This document shows, one piece after another, positions 40,937-49,920 of a stretch of 64,000 nt of DNA. Positions within the stretch are counted from its first letter, which is position 1. Every line of letters starts with the position of its first letter. The DNA is from Ruminococcus sp. (GTDB lineage Bacteria > Bacillota > Clostridia > Oscillospirales > Ruminococcaceae). The position numbers and the translations under genes are program-made. The notes below the pieces were generated by a model that was given only the letters and a program-made list of their open reading frames with translations, did not search any database and was not told where the DNA came from. Location: positions 1 to 64,000 of the forward strand of contig JAJBTZ010000044.1 of NCBI GenBank assembly GCA_020860605.1, read 5' to 3'.

Positions 40937-43807
40937 ATGTCAGAATTATTCCATGGCTTTGCCGAAACGAGAGTAAGAGAGCTCTCGGAAATTGACGCAA
41001 AGCTCCACGAAATGAAGCATGTTAAGTCTGGCGCCAGGCTCATCTGGATTGAGCGTGAGGACGACAACAAGACCTTTGGCATTGCTTTCAAGACCCTGCC
41101 GGAGAACGACACTGGCGTATTCCACATCCTCGAACACTCGGTTCTCAACGGTTCCGACCGTTACCCCGTCAAGGAGCCGTTTGTCGAGCTCTTGAAGAAC
41201 TCGATGAACACATTCCTCAACGCCATGACCTTCTCAGACAAGACGGTCTATCCTGTTTCCAGTAAGAACAACCAGGATTTCATAAACCTCATGAGGGTTT
41301 ATCTTGACGCTGTTTTCCATCCGCTTATTCATTCTAAGCCTGAAATCTTCTATCAGGAGGGCTGGCACCATGAATTTGCCGAGGACGGCACCGTCAGCTA
41401 CAAGGGCGTTGTCTTTAACGAGATGAAGGGTGCTACTTCCGACCCGGATGACATTCTCGAAGAGGCTGTCATGCAGGGACTCTTCCCCGACAACTGCTAT
41501 AAGTACAATTCAGGCGGAGCTCCGGCAAGCATTCCTGATCTTACTTACGAGATGTTTGTTGCAAACCACAAGAAATATTACGATCCGTCGAATTCCTACA
41601 TCTTCATCGACGGAAGTGTCGATATTGATACTACTCTCGGTATTATTGATGACGAGTATCTGAGCCACTACGACGCTGCTCCTGAGATTCCTCCAATTGA
41701 AATGCAGAAGCCGATTGACGGCGGTGTTATCGAGCACGAGTATGGTCTTTCGCCTTCTGAGGAGCTTGAAGGTCACACAAGACTCGCCTATGGCAACGTT
41801 ATCGGAACCTATGAGGATTACGAGAAGCTCGTAGCTATGGATGTTCTGGCGGAAGTTCTGGCTGGAACCAACCATTCTCCTCTGAGCAGAGCGATTCTCT
41901 CTGAGGGACTTGCTGAGGACGTAATACTCAGGATTTCCGACGGTATCTTGCAGCCTTATGCTGTTCTGGAAGTCAGAAACCTAAAGGATGAGAATATGCC
42001 TAAGGTCGAGAAGCTCATCCGTGACACTCTCACTGATATTGCTGATAACGGTGTTGATCGTGAGCAGCTCGAGTCTTCGATGGCTAACCTCGAATTTAAG
42101 CTCCGTGAGAAGGACTACGGTCCGAAGGGCCTTGTATTCGGGCTCACCGCTCTTGACACCTGGCTCTATGGCGGAGATCCTGCCACAAAGCTTGTTGTCG
42201 GCGACATGTTTGAAGATTTGAAGAAGAAGGCTGACGAGGGCTACTTCGAGCAGCTTATCAGAGACGTTCTTCTCAATGATCCTCACACCTGCAAGGTCAT
42301 TCTGAAGCCCTCTCACACCTACGCTGAAACAACCGCTGCTATTGAGCAGACAAGACTTGCAAGAGAAGAGGCTTCCTGGACTCCTGAGGAGCGTGAAGCT
42401 CTTATCAAGAAGCAGGCTGGTCTCGAAGCATGGCAGCACAGCGAAGATACTCCCGAGAATCTCGCTACACTCCCGATGCTCAAGCTCTCGGATCTTCCTG
42501 ATGAGCCGGAGAAGTTCCCGATGGAGGAAACTGAAATCGGCGGAGTCAAGGTTCTTATGCACAAGCTCAATGCTGCTGGAATTGTTTACACAAATCTCTA
42601 CTTCGATGCTACAGATTTGAACGAGAAAGAGCTGGCTGCAGCTTCGCTTCTCTGCTCGCTCTTAGGCAAGCTCGACACGAAGTCTCACTCTGCAGAGAAG
42701 CTCCAGACGCTTCTGAACTTCTACTGCGGTAACTTCGGAGCGAAGGTTGCGGTTTATCCGAGCGCCAAGGACTATGACGTCAAGCTCGTTGTTTCCTATT
42801 CGGCTCTTGAGACAAAGCTTGAGGACGCAACGAAGCTCGTCTGCGAGATTCTTTCTGAGACCAAGCTTGACAACGAGACCTCCGTCATGGAGATTCTCAA
42901 GCAGGAGAAGACCGACGTCTTCCAGAGTATTCTTATGAGAGGAAACTCGGCTGCACTCGGCAGAGTAAACGCTCAGATCTCGCCCGCTGGCGTTGCTGGC
43001 GAGTATACCTCCGGCATCAGCTACTACAAGGCTCTCGGTGAGTTTGAGGGCGACATTTCAGGGCTTCTTTCGGCTCTTGAGGGTGTCAAGGGCAAGGTTC
43101 TTGGCTCCGACAGAGTTATCGTCAGCGTTACTGGCGAGATGAACGGGGCTGCTGAAAAGATTGTCGGGGAGGCTTCATCTGTACTTCCCGCTGTCGGAAA
43201 GGCTGCTGGAAAGGCTTCGCTCAAGCCGTTTGGCATCAAGAAGGAAGGTATTGCGGTTCCCACAGAGATTGCATTTGCAGCCATGGGAAGCAGCGTGGCA
43301 GATCTTGGCGAGAATGTCACTGGCGAGTACAGCGTTGCAGCGAGAATCTTAACATACGGCTACCTCTGGAACGTCATCAGAGTTCAGGGCGGTGCCTATG
43401 GCACGGGATTTGTCGTGAGAGATTCAGGCTTCATCACCTGCCACTCCTACCGCGACCCGAGTGCAAACCGTTCACTCGGCTACTTCAAGAAGAGCGGAGA
43501 GTTCTTAAGAGACTTCCTGAAGTCGAATGACGACCTCACCGGCTTCATCATCGGCAGTGTTTCGGACATGTTCCGCCTCACCACTCCGAGCTCAAAGGGC
43601 ACTATTGCTGATAACAGATACTTCTCAGGCATCACGCCAGAGCGTGTCAATGAGAAGTACCACGAGCTCATCAGCGCTACACCCGAAAAGCTTGTCGAGA
43701 TTTCGCACAACATCGACAAGGTCATCTGCGAAGGTGGCATCTGCATCGTGGGTTCCAAGAAGCAGCTTGATGAATGTGAAGAGCTTGAGTCTGTCGAGAC
43801 TCTTTAA
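40937..43807 (+). CDS. M16C zinc metallopeptidase (presequence protease/insulinase family)
   Basis: 956 residues, the size of the single-chain M16C enzymes. The inverted zinc motif H-x2-E-H is HILEH (63-67), and the third ligand glutamate is E162 in YKGVVFNEMKGA. The second half contains the inactive paired domains, with R and Y substrate-binding block RVQGGAYGTGFVVRD. It should degrade short peptides inside a closed chamber; no signal peptide is present, so it is cytoplasmic. AGGAGG precedes the ATG. A single-gene unit with its own promoter and terminator. Confidence 0.95.
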   Translation: MSELFHGFAETRVRELSEIDAKLHEMKHVKSGARLIWIEREDDNKTFGIAFKTLPENDTGVFHILEHSVLNGSDRYPVKEPFVELLKNSMNTFLNAMTFSDKTVYPVSSKNNQDFINLMRVYLDAVFHPLIHSKPEIFYQEGWHHEFAEDGTVSYKGVVFNEMKGATSDPDDILEEAVMQGLFPDNCYKYNSGGAPASIPDLTYEMFVANHKKYYDPSNSYIFIDGSVDIDTTLGIIDDEYLSHYDAAPEIPPIEMQKPIDGGVIEHEYGLSPSEELEGHTRLAYGNVIGTYEDYEKLVAMDVLAEVLAGTNHSPLSRAILSEGLAEDVILRISDGILQPYAVLEVRNLKDENMPKVEKLIRDTLTDIADNGVDREQLESSMANLEFKLREKDYGPKGLVFGLTALDTWLYGGDPATKLVVGDMFEDLKKKADEGYFEQLIRDVLLNDPHTCKVILKPSHTYAETTAAIEQTRLAREEASWTPEEREALIKKQAGLEAWQHSEDTPENLATLPMLKLSDLPDEPEKFPMEETEIGGVKVLMHKLNAAGIVYTNLYFDATDLNEKELAAASLLCSLLGKLDTKSHSAEKLQTLLNFYCGNFGAKVAVYPSAKDYDVKLVVSYSALETKLEDATKLVCEILSETKLDNETSVMEILKQEKTDVFQSILMRGNSAALGRVNAQISPAGVAGEYTSGISYYKALGEFEGDISGLLSALEGVKGKVLGSDRVIVSVTGEMNGAAEKIVGEASSVLPAVGKAAGKASLKPFGIKKEGIAVPTEIAFAAMGSSVADLGENVTGEYSVAARILTYGYLWNVIRVQGGAYGTGFVVRDSGFITCHSYRDPSANRSLGYFKKSGEFLRDFLKSNDDLTGFIIGSVSDMFRLTTPSSKGTIADNRYFSGITPERVNEKYHELISATPEKLVEISHNIDKVICEGGICIVGSKKQLDECEELESVETL

Positions 43808-43821
43808 TCCAAGATAAAATA

Positions 43822-43850
43822 AATCAGCCGGCAAAACCGGCTGATTTTTT
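43822..43850. terminator. Terminator between the M16 peptidase and the Nudix gene
   Basis: AATCAGCCGG (43822-43831) pairs with CCGGCTGATT (43837-43846), loop CAAAA, T-run to 43850. A/T arms suit both directions. Confidence 0.9.
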
Positions 43851-44376
43851 ATGCTAATTCGTCCATTATTTCTTTGGCATAACGAAGAATTGGGAGCTCA
43901 CATTGTGCTACCAATCTTCCAAGCTTCGATACTTTAGCGTTCTCGTATTCTTGAAGTGCTTCTTCATATGTAAGCTTCACTGTTGACAGGTGAAAATCAT
44001 TAATTTCATCAGGATTTAGATGCTTCTCACCAAAAGCCGTTATCCTGCAAAGATAGAAATTATTGATATTATGCCTGTGTATCAAGTTGTAGTAATCACT
44101 GACAATCCCAAGTTTGCAGATTACATCAACCGTAACTCCAAGTTCTTCATTCAGTTCCCTCTTAATTGCTTCTTCAGGTTTCTCTCCAGGTTCTACCCCT
44201 CCGCCTGAAGTTCCGATATAAGAGCACTTGCCAAAATTGTCGTCGCGACTCGTCTTCACGAAATAGAGCTTGCCTTCATCATCGAAGACTATTGCCCGGG
44301 CAATGTTGCGGTCATGGTCGGTATAGGTGTAGGGCCATTCGGTGTCCTGGAGCTCGATATTCAAGGGTTCGTGCAT
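43849..44376 (-). CDS. Nudix hydrolase
   Basis: 175 residues. The Nudix box is complete: G-x5-E-x7-R-E-x2-E-E-x-G in GGVEPGEKPEEAIK followed by RELNEELGV. Nudix enzymes hydrolyse nucleoside diphosphate derivatives; the substrate here is not evident. The first 16 nt overlap the end of the XRE membrane-protein gene, so it is coupled to it. It ends at the terminator shared with the M16 peptidase gene. Confidence 0.93.
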   Translation of the reverse strand: MHEPLNIELQDTEWPYTYTDHDRNIARAIVFDDEGKLYFVKTSRDDNFGKCSYIGTSGGGVEPGEKPEEAIKRELNEELGVTVDVICKLGIVSDYYNLIHRHNINNFYLCRITAFGEKHLNPDEINDFHLSTVKLTYEEALQEYENAKVSKLGRLVAQCELPILRYAKEIMDELA

Positions 44377-45020
44377 TTGAGTCTCTTCTTTCTTATGTGT
44401 CTTCTAACCAGCGTCCCGATCCCGAGACCGGCGAGGGAAATTATAGCACCGATGAGCCATAATGTCAAGTTCGGGAGATTGAAATTACCGAAGGCGATGG
44501 TGTTGGCGAGCTTGAAGGTGGCGTATTCGGCGAGGGTGTACATTACGCCGAAGATGACTACCGACAGCCATTTCCACCTGCCCCAGTAGTCGTTTATGCC
44601 GATGAGAATCGAAAGCACGAAAGTGGTGATCGGCAGGACGAGACCGATAACAATCAGATAGTAGCCCATCGCGTCCGAGCCATCTGCTACGCACCAGAAG
44701 AGGATCATTGCGATTGCGTAAATCACCAAGTAGGTTGCGATGACAATGAGCTTGCCGATATTACGCTTGCTCTTGACGGTGTCGGTGCTTTCTTCGAGGT
44801 ATTCTAAGTATTCCGTCACAGGGGATTCCTCCTTTAAAAGATGGTCGAGGGTGACGTTATAGAGGTCACTCATTTTGACGACGCTTATAATGTCGGGATA
44901 GGTTTTCTCATTCTCCCAGTTGGAGACGGTCTGCCGACTGACCCCAAGGGCTTCCGCCACTTGCTCCTGAGTAAGATTAGACGCAAGTCTGGCGTTTTTG
45001 ATTTTGGTTCCGATATTCAT
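44361..45020 (-). CDS. XRE-family regulator with C-terminal membrane domain
   Basis: 219 residues. Residues 1-62 form an XRE helix-turn-helix (ARLASNLTQEQVAEALGVSRQTVSNWEN), and 90-205 hold four hydrophobic segments, the layout of membrane-bound one-component regulators. A basic tail (RRHIRKKRLK) follows. It overlaps the Nudix gene and is preceded by a promoter with a CCTGA-N3-TCAGG dyad in the spacer. The signal is unknown. Confidence 0.9.
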   Translation of the reverse strand: MNIGTKIKNARLASNLTQEQVAEALGVSRQTVSNWENEKTYPDIISVVKMSDLYNVTLDHLLKEESPVTEYLEYLEESTDTVKSKRNIGKLIVIATYLVIYAIAMILFWCVADGSDAMGYYLIVIGLVLPITTFVLSILIGINDYWGRWKWLSVVIFGVMYTLAEYATFKLANTIAFGNFNLPNLTLWLIGAIISLAGLGIGTLVRRHIRKKRLKCTNP

Positions 45021-45042
45021 ATGAGCACCCCTTTCTGAAGCT

Positions 45043-45071
45043 ATTATACCTGATTTTCAGGAGGTTGTCTA
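45043..45071 (-). promoter_or_regulatory. Promoter of the XRE/Nudix pair with internal dyad
   Basis: Minus-strand TAGACA (45071-45066), 17 nt, TATAAT (45048-45043). The spacer contains CCTGA-TTT-TCAGG (45049-45061), a likely autoregulatory operator. Confidence 0.7.
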
Positions 45072-45146
45072 TCAAAAAGGGTTGACTTTTTGGTATTTAG
45101 GGTGTCAAAATGGTTTGACATGGAGGAGTTATATGGCTGCGTCCAC

Positions 45147-45198
45147 AGGACGCGCCAACAAAAAAACGCCTTTCGGCGTTTCTTTGTTGGCGCGTCCT
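45147..45198 (-). terminator. Terminator hairpin that includes the tRNA-Arg 3' end
   Basis: 45147-45162 is the exact complement of 45083-like arm 45183-45198 (16 bp), and AAACGCC/GGCGTTT (45164-45170/45175-45181) adds 7 bp with one mismatch between. On minus the inner helix is followed by a T-run. The outer arm contains the tRNA acceptor 3' strand and CCA. Confidence 0.75.
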
Positions 45199-45264
45199 AC
45201 AGGATTCGAACCTGTGGCCTACGGCTTAGAAGGCAGTTGCTCTATCCAGCTGAGCTAAGGACGC
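45188..45264 (-). tRNA. tRNA-Arg (anticodon TCT)
   Basis: Acceptor arms GCGTCCT (45264-45258) and AGGACGC (45198-45192) pair; the D-arm TTAGCTCAGCTGGATAGAG, the anticodon loop CTTCTAA and the T-loop GGTTCGAATCC are all present. Discriminator G and CCA (45190-45188) are encoded. It lies 5 nt (TTTTT) behind tRNA-Gly. Confidence 0.95.
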
Positions 45265-45269
45265 AAAAA

Positions 45270-45343
<74 letters not shown>

Positions 45344-45350
45344 AGGTTAT

Positions 45351-45388
45351 ATTCGTTGCTTCGAAGCAGTAACCTCTCAGCAACGAAT
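45351..45388 (-). repeat. Leader hairpin before the tRNA pair
   Basis: ATTCGTTGCT and AGCAACGAAT form a perfect 10-bp inverted repeat with an 18-nt loop between the tRNA promoter and the tRNA-Gly 5' end. Possibly an RNase entry or anti-readthrough element. Confidence 0.65.
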
Positions 45389-45391
45389 GAT

Positions 45392-45420
45392 ATTATAGCA
45401 TTTGGAAACGCAAATGTCAA
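45392..45420 (-). promoter_or_regulatory. Full-consensus promoter of the tRNA pair
   Basis: Minus-strand TTGACA (45420-45415), 17 nt, TATAAT (45397-45392): perfect in both boxes. Confidence 0.88.
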
Positions 45421-45447
45421 GAGTTTTCTCTTGGATTTTTTCAAAAA

Positions 45448-46152
45448 TCATGCACTTTCTTTGTTACGCCTGAGTTTCTCGATGATCTTGTCCTTGAAGA
45501 GTATCCCAACAAGGCCTAAAACTGCCACAACTGCGAATAAGATTACCGCTGTGATGAGATTCCCATCGCTCAGGCTGGCACCGAAGACGGTTGAAAGGAT
45601 TATTGCGGGAGTTCTTGCGAGCATCGAGAGGAAGAAGAAACGTGAAGGCTTGATTTTTGTCAGAGGCACGATATAGGTGAGAGCATCCTTGGGCATACCG
45701 GGGATCAGGAAGAGGATGAAAACCGTCGCCTCGAGCTTTTTGTCGTCATTCAGGAAAGCGAAACGCTTGATGCCCTTGCCGTCGACGAAGGCTTCGACCA
45801 GTGGCATCCCGAACTTTCTCACCGCTGAGAAGACGAGCACAGTGCCGAGAAGTATTCCTAAGAAGCAGAGAACAGGTCCCCAGAAGTTTCCGAAGAGGAC
45901 TCCGCCTAAAATCTGGATGACACCGCCAGGAATGAGGGCAACCACTACCTGAAGCATCTGCAACAAAAGGTAGACAATGACGCCCAGAACGACGTTTCGC
46001 TCGACTATCGCCTCGAGCATTTCCCTGCCCTCGTCAGTCGAGAGGAGCTTGACAAGCGGAATTCCAGCTATTGTGAGACCAACCATAACTATGACAAGAA
46101 TCACAACAGCTGCGATTTTGATTGCCTTTTTGTTTTGGAAGATGTTTTTCAT
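45448..46152 (-). CDS. TVP38/TMEM64 (VTT domain) membrane protein
   Basis: 234 residues with about six hydrophobic segments. The VTT/SNARE-associated core is GGVIQILGGVLFGNFWGPVLCF with FLIPGMPKDALTYIVPL, the conserved P-G-x-P-x-D-x-L-x-Y block. DedA/VTT proteins move lipids or affect membrane homeostasis, but the exact role is unknown. It starts 8 nt after the preceding membrane protein gene and is the last of the long minus-strand run. Confidence 0.9.
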   Translation of the reverse strand: MKNIFQNKKAIKIAAVVILVIVMVGLTIAGIPLVKLLSTDEGREMLEAIVERNVVLGVIVYLLLQMLQVVVALIPGGVIQILGGVLFGNFWGPVLCFLGILLGTVLVFSAVRKFGMPLVEAFVDGKGIKRFAFLNDDKKLEATVFILFLIPGMPKDALTYIVPLTKIKPSRFFFLSMLARTPAIILSTVFGASLSDGNLITAVILFAVVAVLGLVGILFKDKIIEKLRRNKESA

Positions 46153-46160
46153 AGAAAATC

Positions 46161-46703
46161 CTACCGTCGTTTTCCGTGTCCGAAAAGCTTGTGCCGGAGC
46201 TTCTTTTCATAGATGTAAAGAAGCCGGTCGAGAAGTATATCGTACATTGCAAACACTACATTTCCGACTGCCAACAACAGTATCCAGAACCACGAAAACT
46301 CGCCCATTATATCCGTTTCGGTGATGCCGAAGACGAAGATAATTATCAAGTATGCCAGCACCATTGCGACGTTGAAAACTGCGAACTTGAGAACGGTTTT
46401 CAGAACTTTTGGCTTCAGCTTCTGCATATATACACGAAGCATTGGATAGTAGCCGAAGAACATGACATACATCATCGCCGCTTCCTTGTCGGGGCACATG
46501 AAGAGTGAGAGAACCGACACCCCGACATAGTCGCAAAGGCTCGTTTTCAGGCCACATTCGGTGTATAAGATATACATGAGTAGTGAGCATATCATCGGGA
46601 AAACATACAGGAATACTGGCAAAAATCCTACCGAGAATTCAAGCACCAGGCAGAGCGCTGCCACTATCCCGCCGAATGCGACGTTGAAAGCAGACTTTCT
46701 CAT
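46161..46703 (-). CDS. Small membrane protein, ECF S-component-like
   Basis: 180 residues with five or six hydrophobic segments and a basic C terminus (KLRHKLFGHGKRR). The start MRKSAFNVAFGGIVAALCLVL resembles substrate-binding S components of ECF vitamin transporters. The ATG overlaps the pncB stop (ATGA, 46703-46700), so it is translated with pncB; nicotinate or another pyridine precursor is therefore a possible substrate, though this is inference. A longer reading upstream to 46817 runs inside pncB and is unlikely. Confidence 0.7.
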   Translation of the reverse strand: MRKSAFNVAFGGIVAALCLVLEFSVGFLPVFLYVFPMICSLLMYILYTECGLKTSLCDYVGVSVLSLFMCPDKEAAMMYVMFFGYYPMLRVYMQKLKPKVLKTVLKFAVFNVAMVLAYLIIIFVFGITETDIMGEFSWFWILLLAVGNVVFAMYDILLDRLLYIYEKKLRHKLFGHGKRR

Positions 46704-48154
46704 TTTGCAAAGTGGTGGGAGTGCTCGTTGAGGAGGTTCTGCTTGATATCCCAGAGCTTCTGGGAGAGGTCGACATAGTGGACGTGGGGGTTCTCGAAGT
46801 GAAGAACTGAATCCCACATCGTGGCGATTTCACGGATGCAGTGGTTTCTGCTCTCGCTTAAAGTCGGCATGTTGTAGACACACTCGCCATTCTTGAAAAT
46901 TGGCACAAGAAGCTCACGAGCAGTATAGTTCTCAAGGGTTCTGCGCTTCCATGTATAGTCAGGATCGAAGATTTCGAGAGGCTTTGAGTCGTCGACGGTT
47001 TCGTCTCTTAAGCAGAGATAGTCAGCAATTGCCTTTCCATTGTCGTTGTCATAGAGGCGATAGGCCTTCTTGAAGTGAGGAGTCGTGATTTTCTGGACGT
47101 TTTCGGAAATCTTGATTTTGGGGATGACGTTGCCGTTTTCGTCTTCGAAGGCGACAAGCTTATAGACGCCATCAAGAACGGACGAGGGCTTTGATGTGAT
47201 GAGTCTCTCGCCTACTCCAAAGGAGTCAACTTTAGCTCCCTGCAAAAGCATATCTCTTATCAGGTATTCGTCGAGTGAGTTGGAGGCTGTGATCTTGCAG
47301 TCGGGATAGCCTGCATCATCGAGCATCTTTCTCGCTTTCTGAGAAAGATAGGTTATATCGCCAGAGTCGATTCTGATACCCTTGGGGCGCTTGCCAAGAG
47401 GCTTCAGGACCTCGTCGAAGGCTTTTATAGCGTTCGGAACACCGCTCTTGAGGACGTTGTAGGTGTCGACCAAGAGAGTAGCATCGTCGGGATAGACCTC
47501 GCAATAGGCCTTGAAGGCATCGTACTCGGTGTCAAACATCTGAACCCACGAATGAGCCATGGTGCCGGTTGCAGGAACGCCGAATTCTTCATCTGTGAGA
47601 GCACATGCTGTTGCTGCTGCACCGCCGATATAGGCGGCTCTTGCTCCCAAGACTGCTGCATCAGGGCCGTGAGCACGGCGGGAACCGAACTCTGCGATTA
47701 CTCTTCCCTCGGCAGCTCTGACGATTCTATTGGCCTTGGTGGCGATGAGCGACTGATGGTTGATTGTGAGGAGCAAAAACGTCTCAAGAAGCTGAGCCTG
47801 AATTGCAGGAGCACGGATGGTCATAATAGGCTCGTTCGGGAAGACTACGGTTCCCTCGGGAACTGCCCAGACGTCACCAGTGAACCTGAAGCTCTTCAGG
47901 TACTCCAAAAACTCCTCAGAGAACTGCTTTTTCGAGCGGAGATACTCGATATCTTTGTCATCAAAGTGCAGGTTCTTTATGTAGTCGATTGCCTGCTCGA
48001 GTCCTGCAGCAATGACGTAACCGCCGTCGCCAGGGACTCTTCTATAGAAGAGATCGAAGTAGCAGACCCTGTCCATCAGCCCTTTTTCGAAGTAGCCGTT
48101 GCCCATTGTCAGCTCATAGTAGTCAAAAAGCATTGTGTAATTTACGTTGTTCAT
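46700..48154 (-). CDS. pncB: Nicotinate phosphoribosyltransferase
   Basis: 484 residues. It joins nicotinate and PRPP to nicotinate mononucleotide in NAD salvage. The family start MNNVNYTMLFDYYELTMGNGYF, the EFGSRRAHGPDAA block, TGTMAHSWVQMF, and the RIDSGD and GVGERLITS blocks are all present. The start overlaps the rluB stop by 4 nt (ATGA), and the S-component-like gene overlaps its stop, so it sits in the middle of a coupled chain. Confidence 0.95.
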   Translation of the reverse strand: MNNVNYTMLFDYYELTMGNGYFEKGLMDRVCYFDLFYRRVPGDGGYVIAAGLEQAIDYIKNLHFDDKDIEYLRSKKQFSEEFLEYLKSFRFTGDVWAVPEGTVVFPNEPIMTIRAPAIQAQLLETFLLLTINHQSLIATKANRIVRAAEGRVIAEFGSRRAHGPDAAVLGARAAYIGGAAATACALTDEEFGVPATGTMAHSWVQMFDTEYDAFKAYCEVYPDDATLLVDTYNVLKSGVPNAIKAFDEVLKPLGKRPKGIRIDSGDITYLSQKARKMLDDAGYPDCKITASNSLDEYLIRDMLLQGAKVDSFGVGERLITSKPSSVLDGVYKLVAFEDENGNVIPKIKISENVQKITTPHFKKAYRLYDNDNGKAIADYLCLRDETVDDSKPLEIFDPDYTWKRRTLENYTARELLVPIFKNGECVYNMPTLSESRNHCIREIATMWDSVLHFENPHVHYVDLSQKLWDIKQNLLNEHSHHFAK

Positions 48155-48924
48155 TTTTTCTTGCCTCGATTGTTTTTATTTTGGGAAGACGCGCTTCCCT
48201 TTTGAATAGCATTTCTGAGAGCTGTCAGCTCTGCTGGCGTCAATTCCCGATACTCGCCGGTTTTCAACATGCCGAGTTTGATTGGCCCTACAGAGGTTCT
48301 CTTGAGCCTTGCGACCTCAAGGCCTACTGCATTGCACATACGCCTTATCTGGCGGTTTCTGCCCTCACGGATTGTTATCTGGAGGACTACCCTGCCCTCT
48401 TCCTTGGTGAGAACCAGGACAGTGGCAGGGAGAGTTTTCTTGCCGTCATCCAGGACTACGCCTTCAGAGAGCTGGACGAGCTGCTCTTCTGTTATGTCAG
48501 GCCTTACTGTTACACGATAGGTCTTCGAGATGTGGCAGCTCGGATGCATGATGGCGTTTGCCATTTCGCCATCGTTTGTGAAGAGGAGGAGGCCTTCCGA
48601 GTTCAGGTCAAGCCTGCCGACGGGGTAGACCCGCTCCTCAACATCTGTGAGAAGCTCGGTCACACACTTTCTGCCTCGGTCATCGCTCATTGTCGTGACG
48701 TAGCCGCGAGGCTTGTTCAGCATGATGTAGACGTTACGCTTCTTCTCGTCTGTGGGAAGATTTATTCCGTCGATACTGATTATGTCCTTTCTCGGATCTG
48801 CTTTGTCGCCTAACTTGCAGGGCCTGCCGTTTACCTTGACCCTGCCCTCGGAAATCATAGCCTCTGCTTTCCTTCGGGAAGTGACTCCGCAGTCGGAGAT
48901 TATCTTCTGTATTCTTTCCGTCAT
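48151..48924 (-). CDS. rluB: 23S rRNA pseudouridine synthase B family
   Basis: 257 residues. An N-terminal S4 RNA-binding domain (ERIQKIISDCGVTSRRKAEAM, VKVNG) precedes the RsuA/RluB catalytic domain with the aspartate D106 in VGRLDLNSEGLLL. It modifies the peptidyl-transferase loop of 23S rRNA in known cases (U2605). The C terminus is a short basic tail. It overlaps pncB by 4 nt and follows the carboxypeptidase gene by 21 nt. Confidence 0.93.
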   Translation of the reverse strand: MTERIQKIISDCGVTSRRKAEAMISEGRVKVNGRPCKLGDKADPRKDIISIDGINLPTDEKKRNVYIMLNKPRGYVTTMSDDRGRKCVTELLTDVEERVYPVGRLDLNSEGLLLFTNDGEMANAIMHPSCHISKTYRVTVRPDITEEQLVQLSEGVVLDDGKKTLPATVLVLTKEEGRVVLQITIREGRNRQIRRMCNAVGLEVARLKRTSVGPIKLGMLKTGEYRELTPAELTALRNAIQKGSASSQNKNNRGKKK

Positions 48925-48945
48925 TATATCACCGTCATATTTTTC

Positions 48946-49845
48946 TTAGTCTGCGATTGGGGTAAGATTAACTGCTCCTGCCAATGAGAAGCAGTAATCG
49001 TAGAGATTTGTGTGGTCATACCAGTCATTCGGGTCGCTCAGTGTTACACAGATGAGGGTTACACCGTCGCGTTCACACGCTGAGGCGAGGCACCTTCCTG
49101 CCTTGTCGGTGAAGCCTGTTTTGACGCCGATGACACCTTCACAGGAGCTTAAGAGCTTGTTCGAATTCGAGAGCCAGAAGCTCTCGCCGTCGCCGAACTC
49201 GAGGCATATTGATTTCGTCCCGCAAATCTCCCGAAAAGTCTCATTTGAAAGCGCCAGCCTGGTCAGATTGGCCATATCAAGGGCGGTTGAGTAGTGCTCA
49301 TCAGTGTAGTCATCAAGGCCTGATGGGGTTACGAAATGAGTATTCGTGAGGCCAAAATTCTCGGCTTTCTCGTTCATGAGCCTGACGAAACCCTCGATGC
49401 TGCCAGAGACCGCTACCGCTGCTGCATTTGCAGCGTCGTTGCCACTTGGGAGCATCATGCCGTAAGCTAAGATTCGCTTGGTGATGACTTCACCCTCCGA
49501 GAGACCCATTGATGAGCCCTCGACTTTGATGGCTTCGCTGTCGACTGTGAACCAGTCGTCAATGTTGTCCGATTCGAGTGTGAGAAGAGTCGTCATGATC
49601 TTCGTGGTGCTCGCCATCGGGAGCTGGAGGTCAGCATTTTTCTCATAGAGGACCTTGCCGGTTTCGTACTCGACCACGACTGCTGCACGTGCTGCAATCT
49701 GTGGCTCTGTCATAACCGACGTCGAGAGGACTGGGCTTGAACTGGTTTCTGAAGAGGCGCTTCGCGCTCTTATGCAGATGCAGGATGCCATCACCACAAG
49801 ACATATCATGCAGACGGCAACCCGCTTGATTGTATATCTATCCAT
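48946..49845 (-). CDS. D-alanyl-D-alanine carboxypeptidase (DacF/PBP5-like, S11)
   Basis: 299 residues. An N-terminal signal or membrane anchor (about 9-27) is followed by the serine peptidase domain: S-x-x-K as STTK (79-82), S-G-N at 133-135 and K-T-G at 241-243. It trims the terminal D-Ala from peptidoglycan peptides. The C-terminal membrane-anchor domain of DacA is absent, and the length fits DacF-like enzymes; the spore cluster position (next to ytfJ) supports a role in spore or forespore wall. AAAGGA precedes the ATG. Confidence 0.9.
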   Translation of the reverse strand: MDRYTIKRVAVCMICLVVMASCICIRARSASSETSSSPVLSTSVMTEPQIAARAAVVVEYETGKVLYEKNADLQLPMASTTKIMTTLLTLESDNIDDWFTVDSEAIKVEGSSMGLSEGEVITKRILAYGMMLPSGNDAANAAAVAVSGSIEGFVRLMNEKAENFGLTNTHFVTPSGLDDYTDEHYSTALDMANLTRLALSNETFREICGTKSICLEFGDGESFWLSNSNKLLSSCEGVIGVKTGFTDKAGRCLASACERDGVTLICVTLSDPNDWYDHTNLYDYCFSLAGAVNLTPIAD

Positions 49846-49920
49846 AAACTTTTTCGTATTCCTTTCCTGCTGCCGAGAAGGCAGCTGTGTTTACGATTAG
49901 TTTGTGGATATCTTCAGGAA

